Shown piece by piece: positions 1 to 8,313 of a stretch of DNA of 64,000 nt. The position numbers and the translations under genes are program-made. The notes under the pieces were generated by a model. That model worked only from the letters and a program-made list of their open reading frames with translations, was not told the DNA's origin and did no database searches. Every line of letters starts with the position of its first letter. Within the stretch, counting starts at the first letter, position 1. Source of the stretch: Oceanispirochaeta crateris (GTDB lineage Bacteria > Spirochaetota > Spirochaetia > DSM-2461); assembly GCF_008329965.1 (NCBI RefSeq), contig NZ_CP036150.1:3514439-3578438 (forward strand). The letters are read 5' to 3'.

Positions 1-254
1 TTATGGTGTTGGGTTGTCGATATTATGACAGTGATTCTGTTTTTGAAAGCAAACAACTGCTTTTTGAAGAAACACAAAAGATCCTCTTGGCCTTTAATGA
101 AAAATTTGGTAGCACTGAGTGTTTTTCCCTTCTTAAAATTGATTTTCATAAACCGGGAGGATTGCAGAAAGTCCGGGAAAAGAGGTTGTTTGAAACCCAC
201 TGTCAGGCGTATATACGGGAAAGTTGCCGGCTTCTGAAGGAAGCCGGTCTTTGA
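1..254 (+). CDS. C_GCAxxG_C_C family redox protein, C-terminal part
   Basis: The reading frame is open from the first base of the window, so the gene starts upstream and only about the last 84 residues are present. The visible part has the typical tail of the C_GCAxxG_C_C (putative redox-active) family: an FGSTEC segment followed by a charged stretch and a second cysteine in ETHCQAY, ending in a short helix. The family's GCA motif would lie in the missing part. The function of the family is poorly known; it is thought to be redox related from its conserved cysteines. It converges on the permease/thioredoxin remnant on the opposite strand. The family assignment is from motif memory and is moderately sure. 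Confidence 0.6.
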   Translation, partial: MVLGCRYYDSDSVFESKQLLFEETQKILLAFNEKFGSTECFSLLKIDFHKPGGLQKVREKRLFETHCQAYIRESCRLLKEAGL

Positions 255-274
255 TCGGGGTACATACCTCTTTA

Positions 275-406
275 TCAGGTTTGTAAAAGATCAATGATTT
301 CCGGGGAAGTGAGAATCTTCCCTATACTAATGACCTTTCCATCCAAACCAAGAGCTGGCAATGACATGACCTGGTAGGCCATGATTTTGTTTCGTAAGCC
401 CTCAAT
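275..406 (-). pseudogene. C-terminal remnant of a thioredoxin-like (TM0996/MTH895 type) protein
   Basis: Directly after the permease stop codon the same frame stays open for 43 codons and reads as the second half of a small thioredoxin-like disulfide protein. It contains the cis-proline region MSLPALGLDGK followed by VISIGKILTSPEI and a final helix, then a TGA at 275-277. The N-terminal half, with the redox CxxC, is absent and there is no start codon or ribosome binding site of its own. Small thioredoxins of this type are often encoded beside, or fused to, ArsP/DUF318 permeases. This is therefore probably the leftover of such a partner after a deletion. It is too short to be functional. Confidence 0.6.
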
Positions 407-1378
407 TTAATAAAAGGCATTGAACAGCCATCCTGCACTGGTGAAAAAGACAAGAAGCATGATGAAGAAAATCAATAGAAGACGAGGTTTCATAACCTGT
501 TTTAGCATCATAAATTCAGGGAAGCTGGCTGCTACAGTACTCATCATAAACGCTAGGGTCGTGCCCACGGGCAAACCCTTGGCTAATAGTGTTTCCGCTA
601 CAGGGACTACCGCCGATGCAGAAGTATACAGGGGGATTCCCAGTAGTACAGCCCCGGGAACGGTCCACCAGTTTCCCTTGCCCAAATTGTCAGTAATAAA
701 GTGTTCAGGAACATAACCATGAAGAGCCGATCCAAGGCCGACACCTATGAATATCCATTTCCACACCCGGTTAACAATGGATTTTACTTCATCTTTAGCA
801 AAAACATGTCTGTCTTTCAAACTCAGTTTTTGGGGCGCCATTCCGGGCTCATCCCTTGTTTTAAAATTCTTAGCCTGTTGTCCCAGGGGAGTCAAATATT
901 TTTCGGCCTTGATGGCATCAATAAAAAAACCACCCAAAATACCCGCAGTCAAACCGGTTACAACATAGAAAATCATAAATTTGACTCCCAGTATGGAGCC
1001 TAGAAGAATCAGCGCCACTTCGTTGATCATGGGGGAGGTAATGAGAAAAGCCATGGTGATACCCAATGGAATCCGTGCGGAAGTAAAGCCAAGAAAAAGA
1101 GGGATGCTCGAGCAGGAGCAAAATGGTGTCACACTGCCGAAAAGAGCGGCCAGAATGTAGGCTATTCCTCTATTTTTCCCTTTCAAATAGTCTCTGATTC
1201 GGTCTGTATCTACAGCGGCTCTTAGCAAAGCAATAATATAAATCATGATAAACAGAAGGAAGAAGATTTTTGTTGTGTCCTCAATAAAAAAATGGACCGC
1301 TGAGGCTAAGGATGTGGTTGAATCCATCTTCATGACAGAATATGTTAAAAAATCTGCCAGGAGGGTAAAGATATGCAT
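407..1378 (-). CDS. ArsP/DUF318-family membrane permease
   Basis: A 323-residue integral membrane protein of the PF03773 (ArsP_1, COG0701) permease family. The diagnostic segment TPFCSCSSIPLF with cysteines at residues 87 and 89 is followed by SARIPLG and the SPMINEVA stretch. About eight hydrophobic segments fall in two blocks separated by a charged loop near residues 170-205. Members export organoarsenicals or other soft metal/metalloid compounds, but the substrate here cannot be read from sequence. It is divergent from an ArsR-type regulator 86 bases away, which supports a metalloid or metal efflux role. A thioredoxin-like remnant follows the stop codon in frame. Confidence 0.8.
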   Translation of the reverse strand: MHIFTLLADFLTYSVMKMDSTTSLASAVHFFIEDTTKIFFLLFIMIYIIALLRAAVDTDRIRDYLKGKNRGIAYILAALFGSVTPFCSCSSIPLFLGFTSARIPLGITMAFLITSPMINEVALILLGSILGVKFMIFYVVTGLTAGILGGFFIDAIKAEKYLTPLGQQAKNFKTRDEPGMAPQKLSLKDRHVFAKDEVKSIVNRVWKWIFIGVGLGSALHGYVPEHFITDNLGKGNWWTVPGAVLLGIPLYTSASAVVPVAETLLAKGLPVGTTLAFMMSTVAASFPEFMMLKQVMKPRLLLIFFIMLLVFFTSAGWLFNAFY

Positions 1379-1404
1379 GGTTATTCCTTTTGTTCAATTA
1401 GATG

Positions 1405-1414
1405 TTTAGCTAAA
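1405..1414. promoter_or_regulatory. Palindrome in the permease/arsR divergent promoter region
   Basis: The perfect 10-base palindrome TTTAGCTAAA lies midway between the divergent permease and ArsR start codons. ArsR/SmtB repressors bind AT-rich inverted repeats in such positions, so this is a candidate operator core. It is short, and no second copy is seen. Confidence 0.3.
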
Positions 1415-1464
1415 TGTAGCAATAAGCCGTTGCTTAGGCAAGAGTTCTCTGATATTTTTTTAGA

Positions 1465-1809
1465 ATGAAGAATGTGGTGAATCAATTAAAAGCCTTGGGT
1501 GAAACCAACCGCTTTAGAATTTGCATGATGCTGCTTGAAAAACCTCTTTGTGTCTGCGAGCTACTCTCTGTCCTTGATATTGCCGGGGGAACCTTGTCAA
1601 ACCATTTGAAAATTCTTAGACATGCCCATTTGGTTGATCAAAGGAAGGAAGGAAAATGGGTTGTTTGCCATATTGCGGATGAAGGTGCGGAAAAATTAAT
1701 CCGTTTTGCGGCTTCCTGTATGACTGATACAGAAATCACAGATGATGATCACGACAGGATTTGCTGCTCCAGTAGAGAACTTTGCTCTGTTACAAAATCT
1801 CCGGAGTAG
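1465..1809 (+). CDS. ArsR/SmtB-family metal-responsive repressor
   Basis: A 114-residue winged-helix protein of usual ArsR length. The recognition region reads GGTLSNHLKILRHAHLV, and the ELCVC-type metal site appears as LCVCEL (Cys29, Cys31) at the start of the DNA-binding helix pair, as in arsenite/antimonite sensors. Two further cysteines (ICCSS) and CSV near the C-terminus could be extra ligands. It is divergent from the ArsP-like permease and probably represses it until metalloid binds. Its 3' end overlaps the convergent TtcA-like gene by 20 bases. Confidence 0.85.
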   Translation: MKNVVNQLKALGETNRFRICMMLLEKPLCVCELLSVLDIAGGTLSNHLKILRHAHLVDQRKEGKWVVCHIADEGAEKLIRFAASCMTDTEITDDDHDRICCSSRELCSVTKSPE

Positions 1810-2527
1810 ACTTAGGCAGCAGGTCCGTACGGATATGACTCAGTGATCTGTACATGTTGTATTTAAGGCTATCCTTGCCTCCGCTCATCAACTCAAGCAC
1901 CGAGGCGGCTTCCTTTCGCCGTGTTTCTCCTTCATAGGGACAGTGTTTTGCCGGTATATTCCAATTCATCTCGTTAACAAAGCTCTGTATATGGTGTTCC
2001 TGAAGCAAACATAAGGGGCGGATCATCTTTAGTTCAGAAGTATAATCCAGACGGGGAGGCATGGCTGCCAGTTCCCCCTGCCAAGTCATGTTCATAACCA
2101 GTGTTTGAAGTAGATCATCCATATGATGACCCAGGGCAAGGACTCTGAAGTGATGTTCCCGGGCAAAATTAAGAAGAGCCTCTCTCCGGCTGCGGGCGCA
2201 GAGAAAGCAGTTAAAGTCTTGCCCCGGTCTGAGTTTGTTTTTAATTTCACTGCTTAGTATGGTATGGGGAATTTCCCACTCATTCATCAGAGATGACAGA
2301 GTGGCGCCGAGCTCCGGAGGATGAACCTCGGAACGCACATGGAGGGCATGGACCGAGAAAGGGATCGGGAAGGAGCGGGACATCCGGTTTAATAGCCAGC
2401 ATAGAGCCAGCGAGTCTTTTCCTCCCGAGAGGGCTATAAGAACCTTATCATTTTTTTCTATGAGGCCATATTCCATGATCGCTCTGCTGATCCTCTTGGA
2501 GAGGAGGCCTTTCTTGCTTTTAGACAT
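1790..2527 (-). CDS. ttcA: TtcA-like tRNA 2-thiocytidine synthase (PP-loop ATPase)
   Basis: A 245-residue PP-loop ATPase. The ATP-pyrophosphatase motif SGGKDS is at residues 34-39, a CFLC pair (Cys107, Cys110) sits after it, and a third cysteine is at 196 in HCPYEG. This arrangement matches TtcA, which uses an iron-sulfur cluster to thiolate C32 of certain tRNAs, rather than TilS. The ALGHHMDD segment is also typical. It stands alone on the minus strand, downstream of the amino-acid transporter operon and convergent with arsR. The exact tRNA target is inferred from family only. Confidence 0.7.
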   Translation of the reverse strand: MSKSKKGLLSKRISRAIMEYGLIEKNDKVLIALSGGKDSLALCWLLNRMSRSFPIPFSVHALHVRSEVHPPELGATLSSLMNEWEIPHTILSSEIKNKLRPGQDFNCFLCARSRREALLNFAREHHFRVLALGHHMDDLLQTLVMNMTWQGELAAMPPRLDYTSELKMIRPLCLLQEHHIQSFVNEMNWNIPAKHCPYEGETRRKEAASVLELMSGGKDSLKYNMYRSLSHIRTDLLPKSTPEIL

Positions 2528-2547
2528 GGCTAGGAGTATACAGCCCT

Positions 2548-2569
2548 CAGCCTTGGGGGAGCAAGGCTG
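2548..2569 (-). other. Stem-loop between aapP and ttcA
   Basis: Arms CAGCCTTG and CAAGGCTG form a perfect 8-base-pair stem with a 6-base loop. There is no T-run on either strand, so it is not a standard terminator. It could protect the 3' end of the amino-acid transporter transcript or lie in the ttcA leader. A second inverted repeat (AAGCTTG at 2581-2587, CAAGCTT at 2610-2616) lies just upstream. Confidence 0.35.
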
Positions 2570-2623
2570 TGTTTACTACGAAGCTTGAGATAGACGTCCT
2601 TGCCCATCCCAAGCTTTCCTGCA

Positions 2624-3412
2624 TCAGGAAATAGCGTGAATCTGCTTCAGGAACTGTATGGTTCGTTCGTTCTCGGGTTGAGTAAAGAACTTATCAGGAA
2701 CCTGACGTTCTACGATCTTTCCCTCATCCATGAAAATGACATGGTCGGCTACCCTTCGGGCAAAACCCATCTCATGGGTGACGCAGAGCATGGTCATTCC
2801 TTCATCGGCCAGGGTCACCATAACGTCCAATACCTCGTTGACCATTTCGGGGTCCAGGGCAGAGGTTGGCTCATCAAAGAGCATGATTTTAGGCTGCATA
2901 CAGAGGCTGCGGGCAATGGCAGCTCTCTGCTGCTGTCCCCCTGACAGTTGAGAAGGAAATTTATATGCGTGTTCGGCAATGTTGACTCTTTTCAGGTATT
3001 TCCATGCCAGTTTGTCTGCTTCTTTCTGTGAAATCTTCCGCAGCCAGATGGGTGCAAGCGTCAAATTCTGCAGAATGGTCAGATGGGGGAAGAGGTTAAA
3101 ACTCTGGAAAACCATACCTACTTCCCTTCGGATGGCCGATACGTCTTTTGTGTTTTCTGTGAGTTCGTGACCCATCACATTGATGCATCCCTGTTGGTGC
3201 TTTTCAAGTCGGTTAATACAGCGGATCAAAGTAGATTTACCAGATCCGGAGGGACCGCAGATGACTATTTTCTCACCCTGGGCAACCTTGAGGTTTACGT
3301 CGATGAGAACATGGAATTCATCGTACCATTTGTTCAGATTATCAATGGAAATTATGAAATCCTCTCCGGGGGTTTTTGTTTCCACCCTTTCGGTCATTTC
3401 TTGTGTTATCAT
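2624..3412 (-). CDS. aapP: Amino-acid ABC transporter ATP-binding protein (AapP/GlnQ type)
   Basis: A 262-residue ABC ATPase of the polar amino-acid uptake group. Walker [10 protein letters not shown] is at 53-61, the Q-loop reads [10 protein letters not shown], the signature LSGGQ is at 156-160, and Walker B IMLFDE is at 176-181 followed by PTSALDPE. The N-terminal 20 residues before the first strand are longer than in GlnQ. It is the last gene of a four-gene operon and its start overlaps the upstream permease stop (ATGA, 3409-3412). It powers uptake through the two permeases encoded next to it. Family members of the Aap/Bzt group take up a broad range of L-amino acids. Confidence 0.9.
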   Translation of the reverse strand: MITQEMTERVETKTPGEDFIISIDNLNKWYDEFHVLIDVNLKVAQGEKIVICGPSGSGKSTLIRCINRLEKHQQGCINVMGHELTENTKDVSAIRREVGMVFQSFNLFPHLTILQNLTLAPIWLRKISQKEADKLAWKYLKRVNIAEHAYKFPSQLSGGQQQRAAIARSLCMQPKIMLFDEPTSALDPEMVNEVLDVMVTLADEGMTMLCVTHEMGFARRVADHVIFMDEGKIVERQVPDKFFTQPENERTIQFLKQIHAIS

Positions 3413-4488
3413 TTTATTGCTCCTGTTGTAGGCAGTTCATTTACTTTTTTTTCTACCTTATAGGTCAGTCTGGATATGCTGAAACAGATGATCCAGTAGA
3501 GTATTCCTGCAAAAATAAGACCCTCCGGTTCCATTCCCAGCCAATTGGTATCGCTGGCCAGGGGACTTACGATTCCCAGAAGGTCAAACATTCCAATGAT
3601 CAGGACAAGGGTGGTGTCTTTAATATAGGAAATCGAAATGCCTCCGATATTGGACACGGTCATCTTTAGAACCTGAGGTAGGATGATGAGATAGGACTGA
3701 AGACCAAATTTAAATCCCAGAGCATCGGCGGCTTCGTACTGCCCCTTGGGGATAGACTGCAAACCTCCTCTAATAACTTCTGCCAGATAGGCAGACTGGA
3801 ACAGGGTCATCCCGATGACAACACGCACCATTTTGTCAACTGAGACACCTTCGGGTAAAAAGAAGGGGACTACAACCGAAGACATAAAGAGGATTGTGAT
3901 AAGGGGAATCCCTCTGAAAAACTCAATGTAGGCAACAGACAGGCCTTTGATTACCTTGAGCTCGCTTCTCCTGCCAAGGGCCATGATGATTCCTATGGGG
4001 AAGGAGTAAAGAAGCCCTAGGATGGAGAGGATAAAGGTCAGAGTCAGTCCTCCCCAGTCATTGGATGAAATCTTTTCAAGACCGAAACCACCGGAGAGAA
4101 AGATACTGATGATCAGAGGCCAGAGGATCATCTGTGCTCCCATGACCAGAATCTTATGCTGAATCTGCTTCATGAAATAGGGAATCATTGTGAGGCTCAA
4201 GACCAGAATGGTGACAGGTATACGCCATAACTGTTCTTTAGGATAAAAGCCAAACATGAAGAACCGGAACTTTGTGATGATAAATGCCCAGGTGGCTCCA
4301 CCTTCGCGGGCAACATCTCTTGTTTCGCCTGTCCATACGGCGTTAATAAAGGCCCAGTTAATGAACCATATTCCTGTTTTGACAACCAGCCAGGCCATGA
4401 ATAGTGTCATTATTGTGTTCAGGGGTGTATTAAAAAATTCCTTCCGTAGAAAGGTCATATTTTTTTTCAAACTCATATTCAGATTCAT
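3409..4488 (-). CDS. aapM: General amino-acid ABC transporter permease (AapM type)
   Basis: A 359-residue membrane protein with a long N-terminal extension and a C-terminal BPD_transp_1 domain. The EAA loop reads [11 protein letters not shown], ending at LPQVLK, where it would dock to the ATPase. The length and the N-terminal hydrophobic segments match AapM/BztC rather than the short GlnP permeases. It sits between the other permease and the ATPase with 4-base overlaps on both sides, so translation is probably coupled. Substrate breadth is inferred from the family. Confidence 0.85.
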   Translation of the reverse strand: MNLNMSLKKNMTFLRKEFFNTPLNTIMTLFMAWLVVKTGIWFINWAFINAVWTGETRDVAREGGATWAFIITKFRFFMFGFYPKEQLWRIPVTILVLSLTMIPYFMKQIQHKILVMGAQMILWPLIISIFLSGGFGLEKISSNDWGGLTLTFILSILGLLYSFPIGIIMALGRRSELKVIKGLSVAYIEFFRGIPLITILFMSSVVVPFFLPEGVSVDKMVRVVIGMTLFQSAYLAEVIRGGLQSIPKGQYEAADALGFKFGLQSYLIILPQVLKMTVSNIGGISISYIKDTTLVLIIGMFDLLGIVSPLASDTNWLGMEPEGLIFAGILYWIICFSISRLTYKVEKKVNELPTTGAIK

Positions 4489-5651
4489 AGAGGTATGTCC
4501 TCCTTGCTCAGCAAATCACCTTTCTTGTCGATGATGGCCTTGTTGTACCAGTTCATAATCAGGGATGTTACAAGGCTGATGATGAGGTATGTCATCATAA
4601 CCATGGACATGACTTCCAGGGCTCTTCCTGTCTGATTGAGGGTTGTTCCCGCAAAGACTGAGGTCAAATCAGGGTAGGCTACTGCCATACCCAAAGAGGT
4701 ATTTTTAATCAAATTCAGGTACTGGTTTGTTACCGGGGGAATCATGGTCCTCAAAGCCTGGGGTATGATGATCAGCTGTAGTCTCTTCCAGGAGGGGAAT
4801 CCCAGGCTCTTGGCTGCTTCAAGCTGTCCCAGAGGAACAGACATGATGGAGCTTCGCACGATCTCGGATATGTAGGTTGAAGTATAGGTACTCAATGCTA
4901 CTACCACAGAAAAGAGTTCGGGACGCATGGTCATTCCGCTTGAAAATTTGAATTTTGTTATTTCGGGCAGAACCATATCATAGGGATTCATGATGGGGGC
5001 TGCTATCACAGGAAGGAGGAGAAACAGGAGCTGCCAGGGCCATAACCGTTTATGGACACCCCTCAAGACCATTCTCTTTTTCACCAAGCTCAGATAGATG
5101 ATGGCTATGATGGAAACAAAAATCAATAAAGAATAGGTATGGGCATTCTGCTGTGGAATGAAAGAGGGTATGGTGATTCCTCTAACATTGATATACAGCC
5201 ATTCTCCCATTTTGAATGATTCTTTGAAGGGAGGAAGTACGTTTAGAAAGACAACTTGATACCAGAACAGAACATGGAGCAGGGGAGGAATGTTTCTCAG
5301 GGTCTCCACATACACCAGTGCTGTAATGCTGATGAGTTTATTCTTTGACATCCTCATCAAACCTACCAGAAACCCAAGGGCTGTGGTCAGGATTATCCCG
5401 ATAAAGGAAGCCAGAAGAGTGTTTAGCAGTCCAATGACGAAGGTGCGGGCAAAAGTGTCTGCTTCGGTATAGGAAATCAGAGTCTGACTGATGGAAAAAC
5501 CGGCTGTATCGTCCATAAACCCGAAACCAATACCGATATTCCTTTTGGAAATGTTTTCAAGATAATTGTATCCGAAGTAAGTAAAAAGACCCAGGAGCAG
5601 GAGAATCATACCTGTCTGGATCAGAATATTCCGGCCTTGTGTTTTATTCAT
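4485..5651 (-). CDS. aapQ: General amino-acid ABC transporter permease (AapQ type)
   Basis: A 388-residue permease paired with the downstream AapM-like protein. The EAA-type loop reads LEAAKSLGFPSWKRLQLI and is followed by PQALRTMIPPVTNQYLN, typical of polar amino-acid permeases. It has about eight predicted membrane segments, with a large periplasmic loop near residues 140-170, as in AapQ/BztB. It begins 75 bases downstream of the binding-protein gene, separated by a stem-loop, and its stop overlaps the start of the next gene. Confidence 0.85.
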   Translation of the reverse strand: MNKTQGRNILIQTGMILLLLGLFTYFGYNYLENISKRNIGIGFGFMDDTAGFSISQTLISYTEADTFARTFVIGLLNTLLASFIGIILTTALGFLVGLMRMSKNKLISITALVYVETLRNIPPLLHVLFWYQVVFLNVLPPFKESFKMGEWLYINVRGITIPSFIPQQNAHTYSLLIFVSIIAIIYLSLVKKRMVLRGVHKRLWPWQLLFLLLPVIAAPIMNPYDMVLPEITKFKFSSGMTMRPELFSVVVALSTYTSTYISEIVRSSIMSVPLGQLEAAKSLGFPSWKRLQLIIIPQALRTMIPPVTNQYLNLIKNTSLGMAVAYPDLTSVFAGTTLNQTGRALEVMSMVMMTYLIISLVTSLIMNWYNKAIIDKKGDLLSKEDIPL

Positions 5652-5682
5652 TTGTTTACCTGTAAGTGAGGATCAATCAAAC

Positions 5683-5704
5683 CCTCTGCCGTGTGCAGCA
5701 GAGG
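5683..5704 (-). other. Intercistronic stem-loop after the amino-acid binding protein gene
   Basis: Arms CCTCTGC and GCAGAGG form a perfect 7-base-pair stem with an 8-base loop between the binding-protein stop and the first permease start. There is no U-tract. In binding-protein transporters such hairpins usually stabilise the upstream message, giving more binding protein than permease. Confidence 0.5.
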
Positions 5705-5726
5705 ATCTGACTGTCAATAGGGGATA

Positions 5727-6815
5727 TCAGCGTACGGGCATACCGTACTGAAGTCCACCGTCAACCCAGAGGGCGTTGTATCCTCTTTCAATGTTGAGAG
5801 GCGATCCTGCTCCCAGGTTTCTGTCAAAGCTTTCTCCGTAGTTTCCTACCTGTTTGATGATGTTGTAACCCCAGTCGTTATCAAGACCGAATCCTTCGGC
5901 TACTCCACCTTCAACACCCAGCATTCTTTTTACGTTGGGGTTGGTACTGCTTGATTTCATTTCATCAACATTGGCAGAGGTCACACCGTATTCTTCGGCA
6001 TTGAGCATAACATTCAATGTCCATCCAACAATGTCAAACCACTGATCGTCACCTTCACGGACAACGGGTCCCAAGGGCTCTTTTGAAATTACTTCTGGCA
6101 GCATTATGAAGTTATCAGGCTCTTTAAACTTGGTTCTTAAGGCGTACAACTGAGACTGGTCACTGGTTACCGCATCGGCACGTCCTGCTTCCAAAGCGGC
6201 AGAAGCCTGGTCATTCTTTTCAAATGTAATCAGTTCCAGTTCCATTCCCTGTTTTCTAAAATAGTCAGACAGGTTCAGCTCTGTAGTTGTTCCGGCCTGA
6301 ACGGCAATGGTCGCTCCATCCATATCAGCCAAGCTGGTGATGCCTGAATCTTTGGCAACCATGAAACCCTGACCGTCATAGTAGTTGACTCCTGCGAAGT
6401 TCACACCCAGTTCGCTATCTCTGGTCGCTGTCCATGTGGTAACACGGGACAGAAGGTCAATTTCACCAGACTGAAGTGCTGTGAATCTTTCTTTTGCGCT
6501 GAGGGGACGGTACTCGATGGCGTCGGCGTCTCCCAGAACAGCCGCTGCAACGGCTCTTCCGAGGTCTACATCAAATCCTTGCCATTTTCCTTCGCTATCC
6601 GGTGCGGAGTAACCGGGGACACCGGCTGTTACACCCAGAATGATTTTTCCGCGTTCTTTAACAATTTCAAGAGTGGATTTACTCTCTTCTACAGGGGCAG
6701 CTGTCTCAGTACCGGCAGCGGGTGCTTCTTTGGCACCACAGGACACAAACAGAACAGCCATTACAATGAATGCAATTGGCAGTATTAGTGACTTTTTCAA
6801 GAAATCTTTAATCAT
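5727..6815 (-). CDS. aapJ: Amino-acid ABC transporter substrate-binding lipoprotein (AapJ type)
   Basis: A 362-residue periplasmic binding protein with a lipoprotein signal (hydrophobic stretch ending LFVSC, lipidated Cys about residue 26). The family-3 fold begins at ERGKIILGVT. Conserved AapJ/BztA features include GFDVDLGRAVAAAVLGD, the LTARERF-like segment LSAKERFTALQSGEIDLL, and the TRDSELG stretch. This longer subgroup (about 340-360 residues) binds many L-amino acids. The ribosome site GGAGAAAG precedes the ATG. It is the first gene of the operon and lies behind a sigma-54-type promoter. Being lipid-anchored, it differs from the sugar-binding proteins further along the window, which lack a lipobox. 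Confidence 0.9.
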   Translation of the reverse strand: MIKDFLKKSLILPIAFIVMAVLFVSCGAKEAPAAGTETAAPVEESKSTLEIVKERGKIILGVTAGVPGYSAPDSEGKWQGFDVDLGRAVAAAVLGDADAIEYRPLSAKERFTALQSGEIDLLSRVTTWTATRDSELGVNFAGVNYYDGQGFMVAKDSGITSLADMDGATIAVQAGTTTELNLSDYFRKQGMELELITFEKNDQASAALEAGRADAVTSDQSQLYALRTKFKEPDNFIMLPEVISKEPLGPVVREGDDQWFDIVGWTLNVMLNAEEYGVTSANVDEMKSSSTNPNVKRMLGVEGGVAEGFGLDNDWGYNIIKQVGNYGESFDRNLGAGSPLNIERGYNALWVDGGLQYGMPVR

Positions 6816-6840
6816 CTTACTTTCTCCAGATCTAATTTGT

Positions 6841-6850
6841 TTTGTACAAA
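6841..6850. promoter_or_regulatory. Palindrome at the predicted start of the aap transcript
   Basis: The perfect palindrome TTTGTACAAA sits where transcription from the adjacent sigma-54 site would begin. It may be a regulator site or chance; there is no second copy nearby. Confidence 0.25.
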
Positions 6851-6859
6851 CTTCCTTAA

Positions 6860-6875
6860 TGCAAAGTTTGTGCCA
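6860..6875 (-). promoter_or_regulatory. Sigma-54 (RpoN) promoter of the amino-acid transporter operon
   Basis: Read on the minus strand this is TGGCACAAACTTTGCA, matching the -24/-12 consensus TGGCACGNNNNTTGCW with GG and GC exactly 10 bases apart. The start point would fall near 6849, leaving a leader of about 35 bases before the aapJ ATG. Sigma-54 control of amino-acid uptake is well known in other bacteria. No enhancer-binding activator gene is visible in the window. Confidence 0.65.
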
Positions 6876-6940
6876 AGTGCTCTGGAGTAGGTAATAGGTG
6901 GGTGTTAAAAGGCTTTTATGTCTTTATAGCTCATTATAAG

Positions 6941-7162
6941 TTACATTTTAGTAGTATGATTTTTTTGATAGTACAAATGTGTAGCAAAATTCTGAACTTG
7001 TTTCTCCTTTAAGCCTTCATTTCCTTGGTGGAGTTCTTTTTCATATTTGTTGTCATTCCTTAAAATATGATTGAGATAGATTCGTGATCCTATAATCCCT
7101 GTAAGTAGTACAAAGAGAATGAGGAGGAGAGCCCCAAACAGATACTTAACACTCTTCTTCAT
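6941..7162 (-). CDS. Small single-span membrane protein
   Basis: A 73-residue protein starting MKKSVKYLFGALLLIL, with one strong transmembrane segment followed by a charged, Lys/Glu-rich tail of about 45 residues. The start at 7162 is chosen because AAAGGA lies 8 bases upstream; an ATG at 7171 in the same frame has no such site. It overlaps the end of the GntR gene and is the last gene of the ABC exporter operon. YtrA-type operons in other phyla may end with a membrane-anchored adhesin-like protein, so this could be a shortened relative, but no recognisable domain remains. Function unknown. Confidence 0.5.
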   Translation of the reverse strand: MKKSVKYLFGALLLILFVLLTGIIGSRIYLNHILRNDNKYEKELHQGNEGLKEKQVQNFATHLYYQKNHTTKM

Positions 7163-7529
7163 AGACTTCATCCTTTAGAAATTTTTCATAACCCTCTGTC
7201 AGCTCTTGTATATTGATATCCAGCAGAGTGATCATTCTGTAGAATTCAGGTAATGTCTGTTTCATAAAATCTTCTTTTTTCATGGCCTTCAGCTCTTTGA
7301 CTGCCCCGGGTGAAACAAAATAACCAATGCCCCGTTTATTGTAAATGACGCCCGCTTCCTGTAAGTGCGCATAGGCTCTCATAACAGTATTCGGATTTAC
7401 TTCCAGTTGAACAGCCATCTCCCTGACAGAGGGTATCCGGTCTTCCTTCTGCCATACTCCCTTGAGAATATTATCCGAGAAATAGTCGGCGATCTGGACA
7501 TAGATTGACTTTCTTTCCTTAAATTCCAT
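7146..7529 (-). CDS. GntR-family (YtrA subfamily) transcriptional regulator
   Basis: A 127-residue protein with the N-terminal GntR winged helix: IYVQIADYFSDNIL, then RIPSVREMAVQLEVNPNTVMRAYAHLQEAGVIYNKRGIGYFV. The C-terminal tail is short (about 50 residues), as in the YtrA subgroup that controls ABC exporters. The ATG at 7529 has GAGG 7 bases upstream; a TTG four codons earlier is less likely. Unusually it is the third gene of the operon it probably controls. A palindrome of the YtrA type lies in front of the first gene (9157-9178). Confidence 0.8.
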   Translation of the reverse strand: MEFKERKSIYVQIADYFSDNILKGVWQKEDRIPSVREMAVQLEVNPNTVMRAYAHLQEAGVIYNKRGIGYFVSPGAVKELKAMKKEDFMKQTLPEFYRMITLLDINIQELTEGYEKFLKDEVYEEEC

Positions 7530-8313
7530 CTTTAACCTCAATTTCTCTCATTCTGATCCAGGATATAAACCAGAAAAATGGGGCAACCACTACGAAATAA
7601 ATCAGTTTTAAAGAATTTTTTAGAAGGGGGTTGAGATGGTGGAAATTCAAATTCATGATGAGACTGCTTTGTTCAAAGAAATCGGGGTTACCATTGAGAA
7701 ATTCCCTGATGGGGCCCCAATATGTCAAGGATGCGATTCCACCTACTGTCAGGGCCAATAGAATCTGCAGGATGTTAATGGTCAGAACGGTTTTTATAAA
7801 ATTGTATTTTCGGAACCAGATGGCACCTAAAAAGAAAATGGACTGGATAACCAAGTAATGACTAATGTTCAGCCATACCCAAGACTGTGCTGGGTTGAAC
7901 AGAGGGACTGCCTGTTTGAAGATGATCAAATAAATAAGGCTGTTCAAACATGTCGCCAGGAAAAATCCAATAATGAGAGCTAATACATAAAAGACCGTTG
8001 TCAGAAGGAGCTTTTCTATGAATTTTTCGAGAGGCGAGGCCGGGGTCATTAGCCAGTTATGTATCTGGCTGGATGAGTGAGTCTCTCTGAAACAGATACT
8101 GGTGAAGATGAATCCTCCTATCCAGAGAAGAGATAGAAACAGGCCTTCTGGGATTTCCCTGGAGGCTCCATTAGACGTAGAAACGAAAAGTAAGAAAAGA
8201 ATCGTGGCAAAAAGGGCACCGGACGTGACCAGTAGGGCCTTGTAACTCTGTATGATATCTCTCTTGAAAAGGAGTAGAAGACGCCGCGTATTGAAATGGT
8301 TTTGTTGTTTCAT
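7519..8313 (-). CDS. ABC-2 type exporter membrane subunit
   Basis: A 264-residue membrane protein with about six hydrophobic segments. It has an N-terminal cytoplasmic stretch (FKRDIIQSYKALLV) typical of ABC-2 permeases and a cytoplasmic tail WIRMREIEVKDGI. It follows the ATPase gene with a 4-base overlap and overlaps the GntR gene by 11 bases. It probably forms the channel of a two-component exporter with that ATPase. The substrate is unknown; YtrA-regulated exporters elsewhere often respond to envelope stress or peptide antibiotics. Confidence 0.65.
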   Translation of the reverse strand: MKQQNHFNTRRLLLLFKRDIIQSYKALLVTSGALFATILFLLFVSTSNGASREIPEGLFLSLLWIGGFIFTSICFRETHSSSQIHNWLMTPASPLEKFIEKLLLTTVFYVLALIIGFFLATCLNSLIYLIIFKQAVPLFNPAQSWVWLNISHYLVIQSIFFLGAIWFRKYNFIKTVLTINILQILLALTVGGIASLTYWGPIREFLNGNPDFFEQSSLIMNLNFHHLNPLLKNSLKLIYFVVVAPFFWFISWIRMREIEVKDGI

